The position numbers and the translations under genes were made by a program. From Roseiarcus sp963820795 (GTDB lineage Bacteria > Pseudomonadota > Alphaproteobacteria > Rhizobiales > Beijerinckiaceae): a DNA stretch of 64,000 nucleotides. The notes under the pieces are model-generated. The model did not search any database. It was not told the origin of the DNA and worked only from the letters and a program-made list of their open reading frames with translations. The stretch is taken from NCBI GenBank assembly GCA_963820795.1, contig CAWGBJ010000015.1, positions 158,872 through 222,871 of the forward strand. Reading direction: 5' to 3'. Shown here piece by piece: positions 38,701-46,230 of this stretch. Positions within the stretch are counted from its first letter, which is position 1. Every line of letters begins with the position of its first letter.

Positions 38701-38869
38701 CCCCGGTGTCACGGTTTCCGCGCTGGGGATTGACCCTCCTGCCAGTTTGTATGGTCTCGAGGTCAACAAAGCCGTGCCCGAGCCCTCGACCTGGGCCCTC
38801 ATCGCGACCGGCTTCCTCGGCTTCGGCGGCCTGGGGATGCGAAGGCGCAAGCGATCGCTCGCGGTCTGA
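35783..38869 (+). CDS. Large repetitive secreted protein with PEP-CTERM anchor
   Basis: 1028 residues from ATG 35783 (a GTG at 35696 in frame is also possible). A signal peptide (AALLTSASFVALGVFSAPAEA) is followed by a long glycine/serine/alanine/threonine-rich region. This is made of degenerate units with the core GTIGTLTNSGxIxGG, as in parallel beta-helix adhesins. Inside it lie nearly exact tandem copies of a unit of about 540 bases (starting near 36384, 36921 and 37461). A final beta-rich domain (about 780-980) precedes VPEPSTWAL, a hydrophobic helix and MRRRKRS, the PEP-CTERM sorting signal recognised by an exosortase. It is probably a surface or matrix protein. No exosortase gene is in the window. 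Confidence 0.85.
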   Translation: MIGELSGISSILAAPGGRRPSRAALLTSASFVALGVFSAPAEASCSQSNQTISSPTTSTKQSNGGNITITSAGSITANLGIILLSTPTGCSAGTINNAGSINYSTYGVFNQNSVTALTNSGTIAGSTATRNGGAAIISTGTIQTLTNTHTLSGGAASNSSMGFASGGQGVSNSNMIGTLTNSGMIQGGAGTGNSQAAGGIGMSNGSGATITSLTNSAAATIQGGKATGAASALGGSGIVNAHTIGTLTNSGAISGGGATQSRAAGVAAGGVAVRNSGTTAMTLKNSGTISGGAASSSGSSAAAFGGDGVGSSGTIATLTNSGTMTGGTASSAATSAGASTRAKAGDGVSNSGAIGTLTNSGAIDGGAAVGNNGPTRGGYGMSNGAGATITSLTNNAAASIQGGKATSAASALGGSGISNFGTIGTLTNNGMISGAGGMQSGATGVAAVGGVGMYGAGKITNTLTNSGTISGGAASSSGRSAVAVGGDGVGSSGTIATLINSGAVTGGTASSAAMSAGASTKAKAGAGVGNSGAIGTLTNSGAINGGAAVGNGGLTRGGGGVSNGAGATITSLTNNAAATIQGGKATAAASALGGAGVGNSGTIGTLTNAGAINGGDAVGTGQSGHAGAGGYGLLNGFASGATISNLTNSASGTIRGGNGTNSGSAAGGSGLANYGTITTLTNKGTISGGAASSLAADGYGGLGIDNEKTIVTLTNSGTISGGNATGATSAFGGTGIFNSGTIGTLSNSGTIQGGSASGSGAAAIGSAGGGLGTVANTGSIVGGIYIKDQSVTFTGGAATKFGKLTGLSSSIGLIDIENGNLTFANGATWLNDSIAVNAGAGTVYNEGSLEVAAPITITGRFDQTQAGELDIDLAGVLASEYGSIYISGGVTLNGELNLDVSGGFTLMTGQAFDILGFNADALTGDFDSLLLDGQACVSTIADTWTCGTTVFNEVIDESTGWIALDVTVSNLALPGVTVSALGIDPPASLYGLEVNKAVPEPSTWALIATGFLGFGGLGMRRRKRSLAV
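36384..37560 (+). repeat. Tandem 540-base repeats inside the PEP-CTERM gene
   Basis: The block beginning GGATGTCGAATGG recurs at about 36384, 36921 and 37461 (spacing 537 and 540 bases, multiples of three). The following sequence, encoding ATITSLTN, then IQGGKAT, GGAASSSG and SAGAST, recurs in order. Copies differ by scattered substitutions. Copy number could change by recombination without breaking the frame. Confidence 0.8.
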
Positions 38870-39135
38870 CGGCAGTCCAGGCCCCGACGGGGACGAGAGA
38901 CGGGTGCGCCGCGAGGTCGGTGACGCGGCCGGCGCGGCGGCTGCCCTGGAGGAATCCCCTCAAGTTAGGAGGTAGGGCCTTTGGTATTGCTGGGGATGGC
39001 GCTCAAAGAGCCCTCGCGCAACCATTAGCCTCTAATCTAACGCTGGTTATTGGTCGCGCTCCCCGTTCGACCTCGGGCTTTGGGTTGTCCCGAGGCACGC
39101 CGGAACGCTCCATTCAGTCAGGCTGAGCATCCTCT
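38870..39135. other. Intergenic region
   Basis: No gene is seen between the PEP-CTERM gene stop and the small membrane protein; no clear terminator is recognised. Confidence 0.4.
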
Positions 39136-39330
39136 TCACGAGCGCGCGTGCATGACCGTGGCGGCATGACGTCCTGGCGCCGCGGCGCTGGGATCGAGAA
39201 AGGCGGCGCTCAAGACGTAGACCGCTACCGCCGCCAACATCGTGGAGACAATTAGGGTGATCCAAAAGGCAAAGTTGCGGTCGGCCGACGTGCCGTCGCT
39301 ATCGTCGGCATGGCCTCCGATCGTGGTCAT
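39136..39330 (-). CDS. Small single-span membrane protein of unknown function
   Basis: 64 residues: a polar acidic start (MTTIGGHADDSDGTSADRNF), one membrane helix (FWITLIVSTMLAAVAVYVLS) and a short basic tail. I do not recognise the family. A broken second copy occurs at 32154-32290, which supports this being a true gene that was once duplicated. Its start is followed upstream by a 358-base gap. Confidence 0.55.
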   Translation of the reverse strand: MTTIGGHADDSDGTSADRNFAFWITLIVSTMLAAVAVYVLSAAFLDPSAAAPGRHAATVMHARS

Positions 39331-39688
39331 GACGTTAAGTTCCCGGCTGGTTGGTCGCTAAGGCTTTTCCCCCGCGACCCTAAGCGTTATCTTACCGCCG
39401 GGTGCAAAACGCCGCCGTGACGCGCCTCACAGTTCGAGCACAGAGATCAACCGTGGCTTTCCGCCGGCGCGTCGTTTCCGGCCGCGGGCGCTCGGCGCGC
39501 TTCAACCGCTTCGCCGGGCGCTCCGGATCGAAACCAGGTTGACCTTGAGGATACGCCTCTTCGGATTTTGTTGGATACCTTCGTCCGAAACGAGGGATCG
39601 GAACGACCCCGGCCAAGAAGGCGCACTTGGTCGCCCAGCCGGGCAGGGCGCTGCGCCCGGCAGCAATCCTACTGCCGTTCGCGCCGGC
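39331..39688. other. Intergenic region
   Basis: A lysine/arginine-rich frame on the minus strand (39392-39616) is open but not convincing as a protein. Nothing else is recognised. Confidence 0.4.
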
Positions 39689-40069
39689 TCAGAGCCCGCT
39701 GCCCTCGTGGGTGATCTTGGACGTCGCGACGTCGTCCATCATCGAGAGAAGCTTGTCGGGGACAGGCATTGGGGTGCAGGCCCTGTCGCCATCGATGAAG
39801 AAGATCAGGCCGCCGGAATTGCCGTCTACCTTGGCGAGCGCCGCCTTGTCGCCGTAAGGCAGGCCCGGCGGGGTCAGCGGGTTCATGGCGTAGATGCCGC
39901 GCAGAAACTCCCACTGCTCCGGCGTCAGTTCGATCCATTTGCCGTTGTGCGCCTCGACGGCGTGCTTGGGCACGGAGATGTCGACGCATCGGGCCTCGTC
40001 GCCCGCATGGCCGAGAGTGGGCAGGACCGCCAGAGCGCCGGCCAATGCCAGAGAAAGCTTCATCAACAT
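39689..40069 (-). CDS. Predicted secreted protein of unknown function
   Basis: 126 residues from ATG 40069, which has AGGAGG five bases upstream. A signal peptide (LMKLSLALAGALAVLPTLGHA) ends before GDEARC. The mature part contains ELTPEQWEFLRGIYAMNPLT and GGLIFFIDGDRACTPMPVPD, with two cysteines that could form a disulfide. It is well formed and likely expressed, but the family is unknown to me. Confidence 0.6.
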   Translation of the reverse strand: MLMKLSLALAGALAVLPTLGHAGDEARCVDISVPKHAVEAHNGKWIELTPEQWEFLRGIYAMNPLTPPGLPYGDKAALAKVDGNSGGLIFFIDGDRACTPMPVPDKLLSMMDDVATSKITHEGSGL

Positions 40070-40379
40070 CAGGACCTCCTGTTCCCGGACGCCCTTTGGT
40101 TGTTTTCCTCGCCTGACCGAAACCTTGCGACCGTCCTTCCGCCGATCCACGCGCTTGCTGATACGCAATGTGAACAGAATTGGCCTAACCAAGAATTATG
40201 CCAGCCGTTCTCCCCGTGCGCGACCGCCGGCTCGGCGGACCGGCGCGTTGGCGTCACGCGGCGCGATGATGAAGTCCTGGTCAGGTCTGCACAACATATA
40301 GGCTTTGTCGCTTTGCGTTCGCTTCGTCCGGGGGCGTCGGCATTCTCGGAAAGAAGCGGAACGAGGGCGGTGGCGAGGC
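40070..40379. other. Intergenic region
   Basis: No gene recognised. The region contains the promoter side of the secreted protein gene (AGGAGG at 40075-40080 on the minus strand) and leads into the dehalogenase relic. Confidence 0.4.
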
Positions 40380-40650
40380 ATGCAGGTCCTGATGACGCCG
40401 GACGAGCGGTTCGGAGGCCTGCCCGACTGGCCCTTCGCCCGCACTATGGCGAGATCCGCGACGCCGACGGCACAGCCTTGCGCCTCCACTACGTCGACGA
40501 GGGCGCCGCGAGCCCCGGCACTGGTCGTTCCTCTGCCGGAAGATCATCGCCGCGCTCGGGCAAAGCGCCGGCGGGCAATCGCTGCCGACCTCATCGGCTT
40601 CGGCCGTTCCGACAAGCCGACGAGCCGCACGGACTATAGCTGCGAGGGCA
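40380..40650 (+). pseudogene. Haloalkane dehalogenase-like protein, N-terminal relic
   Basis: From ATG 40380 the text MQVLMTPDERFGGLPDWPF matches the start of haloalkane dehalogenases. After one lost base, YGEIRDADGTALRLHYVDEG follows. A third frame gives WSFLCRKIIAAL, and a fourth jump gives AADLIGFGRSDKPTSRTDYS. Each block is typical of this alpha/beta-hydrolase family, but three frameshifts and a lost stretch around the HGEP oxyanion motif lie between them. The rest of the protein, with the catalytic aspartate, is absent. Clearly dead. Confidence 0.65.
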
Positions 40651-40654
40651 GGCG

Positions 40655-40988
40655 CCGCTGCGCCCAACCGCCCACGCCTGCGCCCTCATCCGCGACCCTC
40701 GTTCCCCTCGGAACCGGCCGAGGCGGCGACGCCGGCGCCCTGGCGCAGATCTTCAAGCGGTTGCCAGCGCTCGCTCGAGCGCCTTCTCAAGAAAGCGGGC
40801 GCCGTTCGCCGGCGCGGGCGGGTCGGCGCTTTCGGCGCTGGCGCAAGTTCCCTGCCCGGCGCGAGAAACTTCACGCGCGTTCGCTGCCGGGCGTTCAAAA
40901 ATTCCCTGCCCGCCGGCGCAGGAAAATTTAGCCGCAATGCCCTCAAACACAAGACCTTTTCGGCGCATGCCTTCCTGAAGAAGGTCGA
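40655..40988. repeat. Intergenic region with short TTCCCTGC repeats
   Basis: TTCCCTGC occurs three times (about 40853, 40903 and 40991), each near a complementary CAGG(G)AA, so small hairpins can form. No gene is recognised. Confidence 0.45.
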
Positions 40989-41018
40989 GTTCCCTGCGAA
41001 CTCGCTGCTGGCAGGAAC
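40989..41018 (-). terminator. Hairpin just after smc, possible terminator
   Basis: GTTCCCTGC (40989-40997) and GCAGGAAC (41011-41018) form a stem with one bulge immediately downstream of the smc stop codon (read leftwards). No T-run follows, so termination is only inferred; it is also one of the TTCCCTG-type repeats. Confidence 0.35.
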
Positions 41019-41021
41019 TTT

Positions 41022-44000
41022 CTACCCCGCCTCCGCCAGGCGCTCCGCTTCCGCCAGCTCGACGGAGACCAGCTGGCTGACGCCGCGCTCGGCCATTGTC
41101 ACGCCGAACAGGCGGTCCATGCGGGCCATGGTGATCGGGTTGTGGGTGATGGTGACGAAGCGGGTGTCGGAGCGCTTGCGCATTTCGTCGAGAAGGTCGC
41201 AGAAGCGCTCGACGTTATAGTCATCGAGCGGCGCGTCGACCTCGTCGAGGACGCAGATCGGCGACGGGTTGGTCAGGAAGACGGCGAAGATCAGCGCCAG
41301 CGCCGTCAGCGCCTGCTCGCCGCCGGAGAGCAGCGTCAGCGTCTGCGGCTTCTTGCCCGGCGGCTGGGCGACGAGCTCGAGGCCGGCCTCGAGCGGGTCG
41401 TCCGATTCGACAAGCTGCAATTCCGCCTTGCCGCCCTCGAACAGCGTGGCGAACAGGGCCTCGAAATGCCCATTGACGACGTCGAAGGCGGCGATAAGCC
41501 GTTCGCGCCCCTCCTGGTTTAGGCTGCCGATAGCCGAGCGCAGCCGCTTGATCGCCTCGGTCAGATCCTGGCGCTCGGCGACCAGTCGGTCGCGGCTGGC
41601 CTGAACCTCCGCCAGTTCGACGTCTGCGCGCAGATTGACCGCGCCGAGCCGCTCGCGCTCCTGCCGCAGCGACTCCAGCTTGCGCTGCAGCGCCTCCGCC
41701 TCCGGCAGGGGCGTTTCGGCCTTGTGGGCCGCAAGCGCCGCGAGGTCGGCCGGTTCGGAGCCGAGCTCGACCTGGATCAGGCGCAGGAGCTCCTCGCGCC
41801 GCTCCCGGGCCGCTTCGACGCGCGCTTCCGAGGCGGCGCGGGCTTCGCGTGCGGCGCCCATCGCGTCGAGCGCCTGACGCGCGGCGCGGTCGCCCTCGGC
41901 CTGCGCTGTCTCGCCCGCGGCGAGCGCGTCGGCCGCCTCTCGCCTCAGCGCCTCGGCGCGATCGAACTCGTCGGCGAGCGCCCGCTTGTTCCTCGCGAAG
42001 GCGGCGGGCGCTTCCGCGAGTTCGGCGCGCTCCCTGTCGGCCGCGGCGCGCCGCTCGCCAAGCTCGGCGATCTGCGCCTGCGACTTCTTGAGCCGCTCGT
42101 CCCATGAGCGGCGTTCAGCGGCGACCGCCTGGCGGCGGGCGGCGCGCGCTTCGCTCTCCCGCATGACGCTTTGCGCGGCGGCGCGCGCTTCCGCGAATTC
42201 GGCCCGCGCCTGCGAGGCGTCGACGCGGGCGCGCTCGAGCCGGGCGGAAAGTTCGTCGCCCGGCTGCAGCGCGGCTAGCGCCGCCTCTGCCCGGGCCTTG
42301 CTGTCAGCCGCTTCGTCGCGCGCCGTCTTGGCGCGGGCGGCGGCTTCCCCGACCGCGGAGGCCCTGGTCAGCGTCTCGGCGCGCTTCTTCTCGAATTCGG
42401 CGAGCGCCGCCCGGGCGCTGTCAAGTCCTACGCGGGCGGCGCGGACCCGCTGGCGCGCCTCGGCCTCGGCTGCCGCGGCGCCCGTCAAAGCCGCAGCGGA
42501 GCGCTGGGCGTCGGCGCGGGCGATCTCGACCGCCTGGCGGGCGGCCTCGGCCTCGCGCTCGAGATCGCCGAGCCGATTCCGCTCGGCAAGGCGCCGGGCG
42601 GCCGGAGTCGGGGCCTCGGCGGCGGCAACGAAGCCGTCCCAGCGCCAAAGGTCGCCTTCGCGCGAGACCAGACGCTGGCCGGCTTTGAGCAGCAGGCTCA
42701 GCCGCTTGCCGTCCTCCCGGGCAACGACCCCGATCTGCGCCAGCCGCCGCGCCAGCGCCGGCGGCGCCGCGACCCGCCCGGCGAGCGGCTCGACTCCCGG
42801 CGGCAAGGCCGGATCGTCGATGGCGTTGGCGACGACGGACCAGTGCGCCGGGGCGGCCTCGTCCGCCGGCGCGTCGAGATCGTCGCCGAGCGCCGAGCCG
42901 AGCGCCGTCTCATAGCCGCGGGCGACGCTGATCGTGTCGACGACCGGCGGAAAGCCGCCGGCGGAAGCCGAGCCGAGGAGCTTCGCTAGCGTCGCCGCCT
43001 CAGTTTCGAGCTTCTGAAGGGCGCGTTCGGCCTCGGCGAGCGGCAGGCGGGAGCGCGCCTCCGCCTCGCGCAGGCGCTGATGGCGCTCTTCCGCGGCGGC
43101 GGCATCCTGCTCGGCCGCCTCCAGCGCCGCGGCGCATCCGGCGGCGGCCTCGGCTCGTTCCGTCTGCCCGGCCTCTTCGAAGCCGGTGGCGCCAAGCGCC
43201 GCGAGCTCGCGCGCCATGGCGGCGCACTCGTTTTCGAGGCGGGTGAGGCGCCGCGCCTCCTCGGCCGCCGCGGCGGCGAGCGCATTGCGGCGGGCGTTCA
43301 GATCGGAAGCGGCGGCCTGCGCCTCGGCGAGTCCGCCCTCGGTAGCTGCGAGACGCTGCCCGGCCGTCTGTTCGCGGTCACGCGCCTCTTTTCCCGTTTC
43401 ACCCGCATGCGAGAGCGCCTCGGCCAGCGCGGCGTCCTCGGCGGCGAGCCGCTCGGCGACGCCGACAGCGTCGGCGATCAGCGCCTCCTCACGCTCGAGG
43501 TCGCGGACGAACTGGGCGATGCGCCGCTCGAGTTCGCTCTGCCGTTCGCTGGCGCGCTTTTCCTCGGCTTCGAGCGCCTGGCGCGCGAGCGTGATGCGGT
43601 GCAGCGCGGCGCCGCGGCGGGCCTCCTCTTCGCGCAAGGCCGGCAGGCCGGCGGCGGCGAGCGCCTGCTGGCGCGCCGCCTCGGCCTGCGCGCGGGTGCG
43701 CTCGGCGACCTCGATCAGGTCCGCGTCGAGCTTGCGGCGCGCCTCGGCGAACTGGCTCTCGTGCTCCCGCCAGGCGATCAGATGCGCCAGCGCCTCGTGG
43801 CGGCGGATGTCGGCGGCGAGATTGCGGTAGCGGCTCGACTGGCGCGCCTGCCTTTTCAGGCTCTCGATCTGCGCGTCGATCTGCGTCAGCACGTCTTCGA
43901 GGCGAAGGAGATTGTCCTCCGCCCCTTTCAGCCTGAGCTCAGCCTCGTGGCGGCGGGAGTGCAATCCAGAAATGCCGGCCGCCTCCTCGAGGATGAGCCG

Positions 44001-44480
44001 GCGGGCCTGCGGCTTCGCGCTGATGATCTCGCCGATCTGACCCTGGCGGACGAGGGCGGGCGAGCGCGCGCCCGTCGAAGCATCGGCAAAGAGGAGCTGC
44101 ACGTCGCGGGCGCGCACCTCGCGGCCGTTGACGCGATAGGTCGAGCCGGCGTCGCGCTCGATGCGGCGCTGAACCTCGATCGTCTCGTATTCGTTAAACG
44201 CTGCCGGCGCGCGGCGCTCGGAATTGTCGAGGACGAGGACGACCTCGGCATTGTTGCGCGAGGGACGGCGGCCGGAGCCGGCGAAGATGACGTCCTCCAT
44301 CCCCGAGCCGCGCATGCTCTTGAACGACGTCTCGCCCATCACCCAGCGTAGCGCCTCGACGAGATTCGACTTGCCGCAGCCGTTGGGCCCGACGACGCCG
44401 GTGAGCCCGGGCTCGATCTTAAAGTCGGCGGGATCGCAGAAGCTCTTGAAGCCGGCGAGGCGCAAGCGCTCGAATTTCAT
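41022..44480 (-). CDS. smc: Chromosome segregation ATPase SMC
   Basis: 1152 residues with the full SMC layout: N-terminal ATPase half with Walker A GPNGCGKSNLVEALRWVMGE, a long coiled coil (about 170-490), a hinge (about 500-640, GSASAGGFPPVVDTISVARG and following), a second coiled coil (about 650-970), and a C-terminal half with signature LSGGEQALTALALIFAV and Walker B ICVLDEVDAPLDD. It compacts and organises newly replicated chromosomes with ScpAB, whose genes are not in the window. The smc gene lies 171 bases downstream of a DsbA-like gene, an order common in Rhizobiales. Confidence 0.97.
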   Translation of the reverse strand: MKFERLRLAGFKSFCDPADFKIEPGLTGVVGPNGCGKSNLVEALRWVMGETSFKSMRGSGMEDVIFAGSGRRPSRNNAEVVLVLDNSERRAPAAFNEYETIEVQRRIERDAGSTYRVNGREVRARDVQLLFADASTGARSPALVRQGQIGEIISAKPQARRLILEEAAGISGLHSRRHEAELRLKGAEDNLLRLEDVLTQIDAQIESLKRQARQSSRYRNLAADIRRHEALAHLIAWREHESQFAEARRKLDADLIEVAERTRAQAEAARQQALAAAGLPALREEEARRGAALHRITLARQALEAEEKRASERQSELERRIAQFVRDLEREEALIADAVGVAERLAAEDAALAEALSHAGETGKEARDREQTAGQRLAATEGGLAEAQAAASDLNARRNALAAAAAEEARRLTRLENECAAMARELAALGATGFEEAGQTERAEAAAGCAAALEAAEQDAAAAEERHQRLREAEARSRLPLAEAERALQKLETEAATLAKLLGSASAGGFPPVVDTISVARGYETALGSALGDDLDAPADEAAPAHWSVVANAIDDPALPPGVEPLAGRVAAPPALARRLAQIGVVAREDGKRLSLLLKAGQRLVSREGDLWRWDGFVAAAEAPTPAARRLAERNRLGDLEREAEAARQAVEIARADAQRSAAALTGAAAAEAEARQRVRAARVGLDSARAALAEFEKKRAETLTRASAVGEAAARAKTARDEAADSKARAEAALAALQPGDELSARLERARVDASQARAEFAEARAAAQSVMRESEARAARRQAVAAERRSWDERLKKSQAQIAELGERRAAADRERAELAEAPAAFARNKRALADEFDRAEALRREAADALAAGETAQAEGDRAARQALDAMGAAREARAASEARVEAARERREELLRLIQVELGSEPADLAALAAHKAETPLPEAEALQRKLESLRQERERLGAVNLRADVELAEVQASRDRLVAERQDLTEAIKRLRSAIGSLNQEGRERLIAAFDVVNGHFEALFATLFEGGKAELQLVESDDPLEAGLELVAQPPGKKPQTLTLLSGGEQALTALALIFAVFLTNPSPICVLDEVDAPLDDYNVERFCDLLDEMRKRSDTRFVTITHNPITMARMDRLFGVTMAERGVSQLVSVELAEAERLAEAG

Positions 44481-44651
44481 CGCGACGGCCCTTTGCCCAG
44501 CCCGACGGGCGGATTATCGGCGAAGCCGCGGGCGGCCATCGGTTCAAGTCCTCCTCGCGGCGTCCTGATTCGGGACACATAAGGAGACTAGCGGCCATAT
44601 CGGGCAGCGGCAATCAACCCCGGGGCGGCGAAATTCCTGTGCGAAACAGGC

Positions 44652-45299
44652 TCAAGGCGGAGGCGAAGCGAAGATCTTGTCGAAATCTTCGAGGCTGTGC
44701 TCCCCGGCCAGCCGCACGCCGTTGATGAAAAAGGTTGGGGTCGACTGGACGCCGAGCTTCGCCGCGGCGAAGTCGTGCATCGCCCTCACCTTGTCGTACA
44801 GGGCCTGGTCCTTGAGACAGGCCTCGAATTCGGCCTCCGTCATCCCGGCGGCAAGGAGCTGCTCCTTCAGCTTGAAGAGCGGATTGGCGGCGAAGGCCCA
44901 GTCGGCCTGCTGGTCGAAGAGGCGATCGACGACGGCGTCGCGCTTGTCCGGTCCGGCGCAGCGGGCGAGCATGAACGCCCCGAGCGCGAGCGGATCGAGG
45001 GGAAATTCGCGCAGGACGAATTTCGCCTTGCCGGTGTCGACGTATTTCGCCTTGAGCGCCGGCCACACGTCCTTATGGAAGGCGGCGCAATGGCTGCAGG
45101 TCATCGAGGCATATTCGATGATGATCGCCGGCGCGTCGACGCTGCCTTCGATGATGTCGGGCAGCGGCGGGTCTTGGGAGAGGGCCTCGAGCACGTCGGC
45201 CGATGGCGGGCTCGTTTGGGCGGAGGCGCCCACAGCGAAAAGCGCCACGGCGAGGAGTGCGGCGGGCAGGCTTCTCATTCGGCCACTGGGCTTGATCAC
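44652..45299 (-). CDS. DsbA-family thiol:disulfide interchange protein
   Basis: 215 residues with a signal peptide (SLPAALLAVALFAVGASAQ) and a thioredoxin-like DsbA domain. The active site is CSHC in IIEYASMTCSHCAAFHKDVW, and the cis-proline loop is GVQSTPTFFINGVRL. The insert of alpha helices between is normal. It acts in the periplasm on exported proteins with cysteines. It precedes smc on the same strand. Confidence 0.9.
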   Translation of the reverse strand: MIKPSGRMRSLPAALLAVALFAVGASAQTSPPSADVLEALSQDPPLPDIIEGSVDAPAIIIEYASMTCSHCAAFHKDVWPALKAKYVDTGKAKFVLREFPLDPLALGAFMLARCAGPDKRDAVVDRLFDQQADWAFAANPLFKLKEQLLAAGMTEAEFEACLKDQALYDKVRAMHDFAAAKLGVQSTPTFFINGVRLAGEHSLEDFDKIFASPPP

Positions 45300-45485
45300 G
45301 AGCTTCCTCTGGGACGACGGCGAGCCCAGCCGAGCTTGTACAGCCCGGCCGCGTCCCCGGCAAATTGAAGCCTCGACTTGCCTCTCGCTTTGCTCTATGA
45401 GCCGCGGCTCAATTCAAAACAGCGCGCCGAAGCGCTCGCCGGGTCTTCGACATCGGAGCCGGCGTCACGGCAGGAGTTATGTGAC

Positions 45486-45893
45486 ATGAACATCATCGAG
45501 ACGCTCGAGGCCGAGCACGCGGCCAATCTGCCCGGCGCGAAAATGCCGGAGTTCCGGCCCGGCGACACCGTCGTCGTCAATGTGAAGGTCTCGGAAGGCG
45601 AGCGCACCCGCATCCAGGCCTACGAGGGCGTCTGCATCGCCCGCAGCGGCCAGGGCCTCAACGAGAGCTTCACCGTCCGCAAGATCTCCTACGGCGAGGG
45701 CGTCGAGCGCGTCTTCCCGGTCTATTCGCCGATGATCGATTCGGTTAAGGTGGTGCGCCGCGGCAAGGTGCGCCGCGCCAAGCTCTATTACCTGCGCGAC
45801 CGCCGGGGCAAGTCGGCGCGCATCGCCGAGCGCACGGAGGGAACGTCCGGAAAGGACGCGAGCAAGCAGGCCGGCAAGACCGCCGGCGCCTGA
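45486..45893 (+). CDS. rplS: 50S ribosomal protein L19
   Basis: 135 residues from ATG 45486 with AGGAG about ten bases upstream. The L19 core is clear: FRPGDTVVVNVKVSEGERTR, QAYEGVCIARSGQGLNESFT, VERVFPVYSPMIDSVKVVRR and RRAKLYYLRDRRGKSARI. The lysine- and alanine-rich tail beyond residue 115 is a common alphaproteobacterial extension. L19 sits at the 30S-50S interface. rimM and trmD, often upstream of rplS, are not present here. Confidence 0.97.
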   Translation: MNIIETLEAEHAANLPGAKMPEFRPGDTVVVNVKVSEGERTRIQAYEGVCIARSGQGLNESFTVRKISYGEGVERVFPVYSPMIDSVKVVRRGKVRRAKLYYLRDRRGKSARIAERTEGTSGKDASKQAGKTAGA

Positions 45894-45933
45894 GGTTCGC
45901 CCGACAGGCATATTCGTTCGGAGCGGAGAGACC

Positions 45934-46173
45934 ATGACCGGTGCAGTCGTCGCGCAGAAGGCGCCCTATTCCCACAATGTCGAAGCGGGCAAGACCTATT
46001 ACTGGTGCGCCTGCGGCCGCTCGGCCAACCAGCCGTTCTGCGACGGCTCGCATAAGGCGGTCGGCATGGCGCCGAAGCCCTTTACCGCGGAAAAGACTGC
46101 GGCCGCCTGGCTCTGCGGTTGCAAGCAGTCGAAGAACGCGCCCTATTGCGACGGGACCCACAAGAGCCTGTGA
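45934..46173 (+). CDS. CDGSH-type iron-sulfur protein
   Basis: 79 residues with two CDGSH-type motifs: WCACGRSANQPFCDGSHKAV and LCGCKQSKNAPYCDGTHKSL. Each has the C-x-C...C...H pattern that binds a 2Fe-2S cluster, so this is a tandem mitoNEET-like protein. Likely role in iron-sulfur or redox metabolism; exact function unknown. It follows rplS by 40 bases and precedes priA by 57. Confidence 0.92.
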   Translation: MTGAVVAQKAPYSHNVEAGKTYYWCACGRSANQPFCDGSHKAVGMAPKPFTAEKTAAAWLCGCKQSKNAPYCDGTHKSL

Positions 46174-46230
46174 AGCGACGCCCGGCCGGCTTGCGACCGC
46201 CGTTCCGAGCCTCGCGGCCGGCAAAGAGGT

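Noticed and set aside
39392..39616. 74-residue basic minus-strand frame
   Set aside because: No ribosome-binding site or family resemblance; kept only as part of an intergenic note.
43080..44351. 423-residue plus-strand frame opposite smc
   Set aside because: A shadow of the SMC coiled coil; the smc gene is certain.
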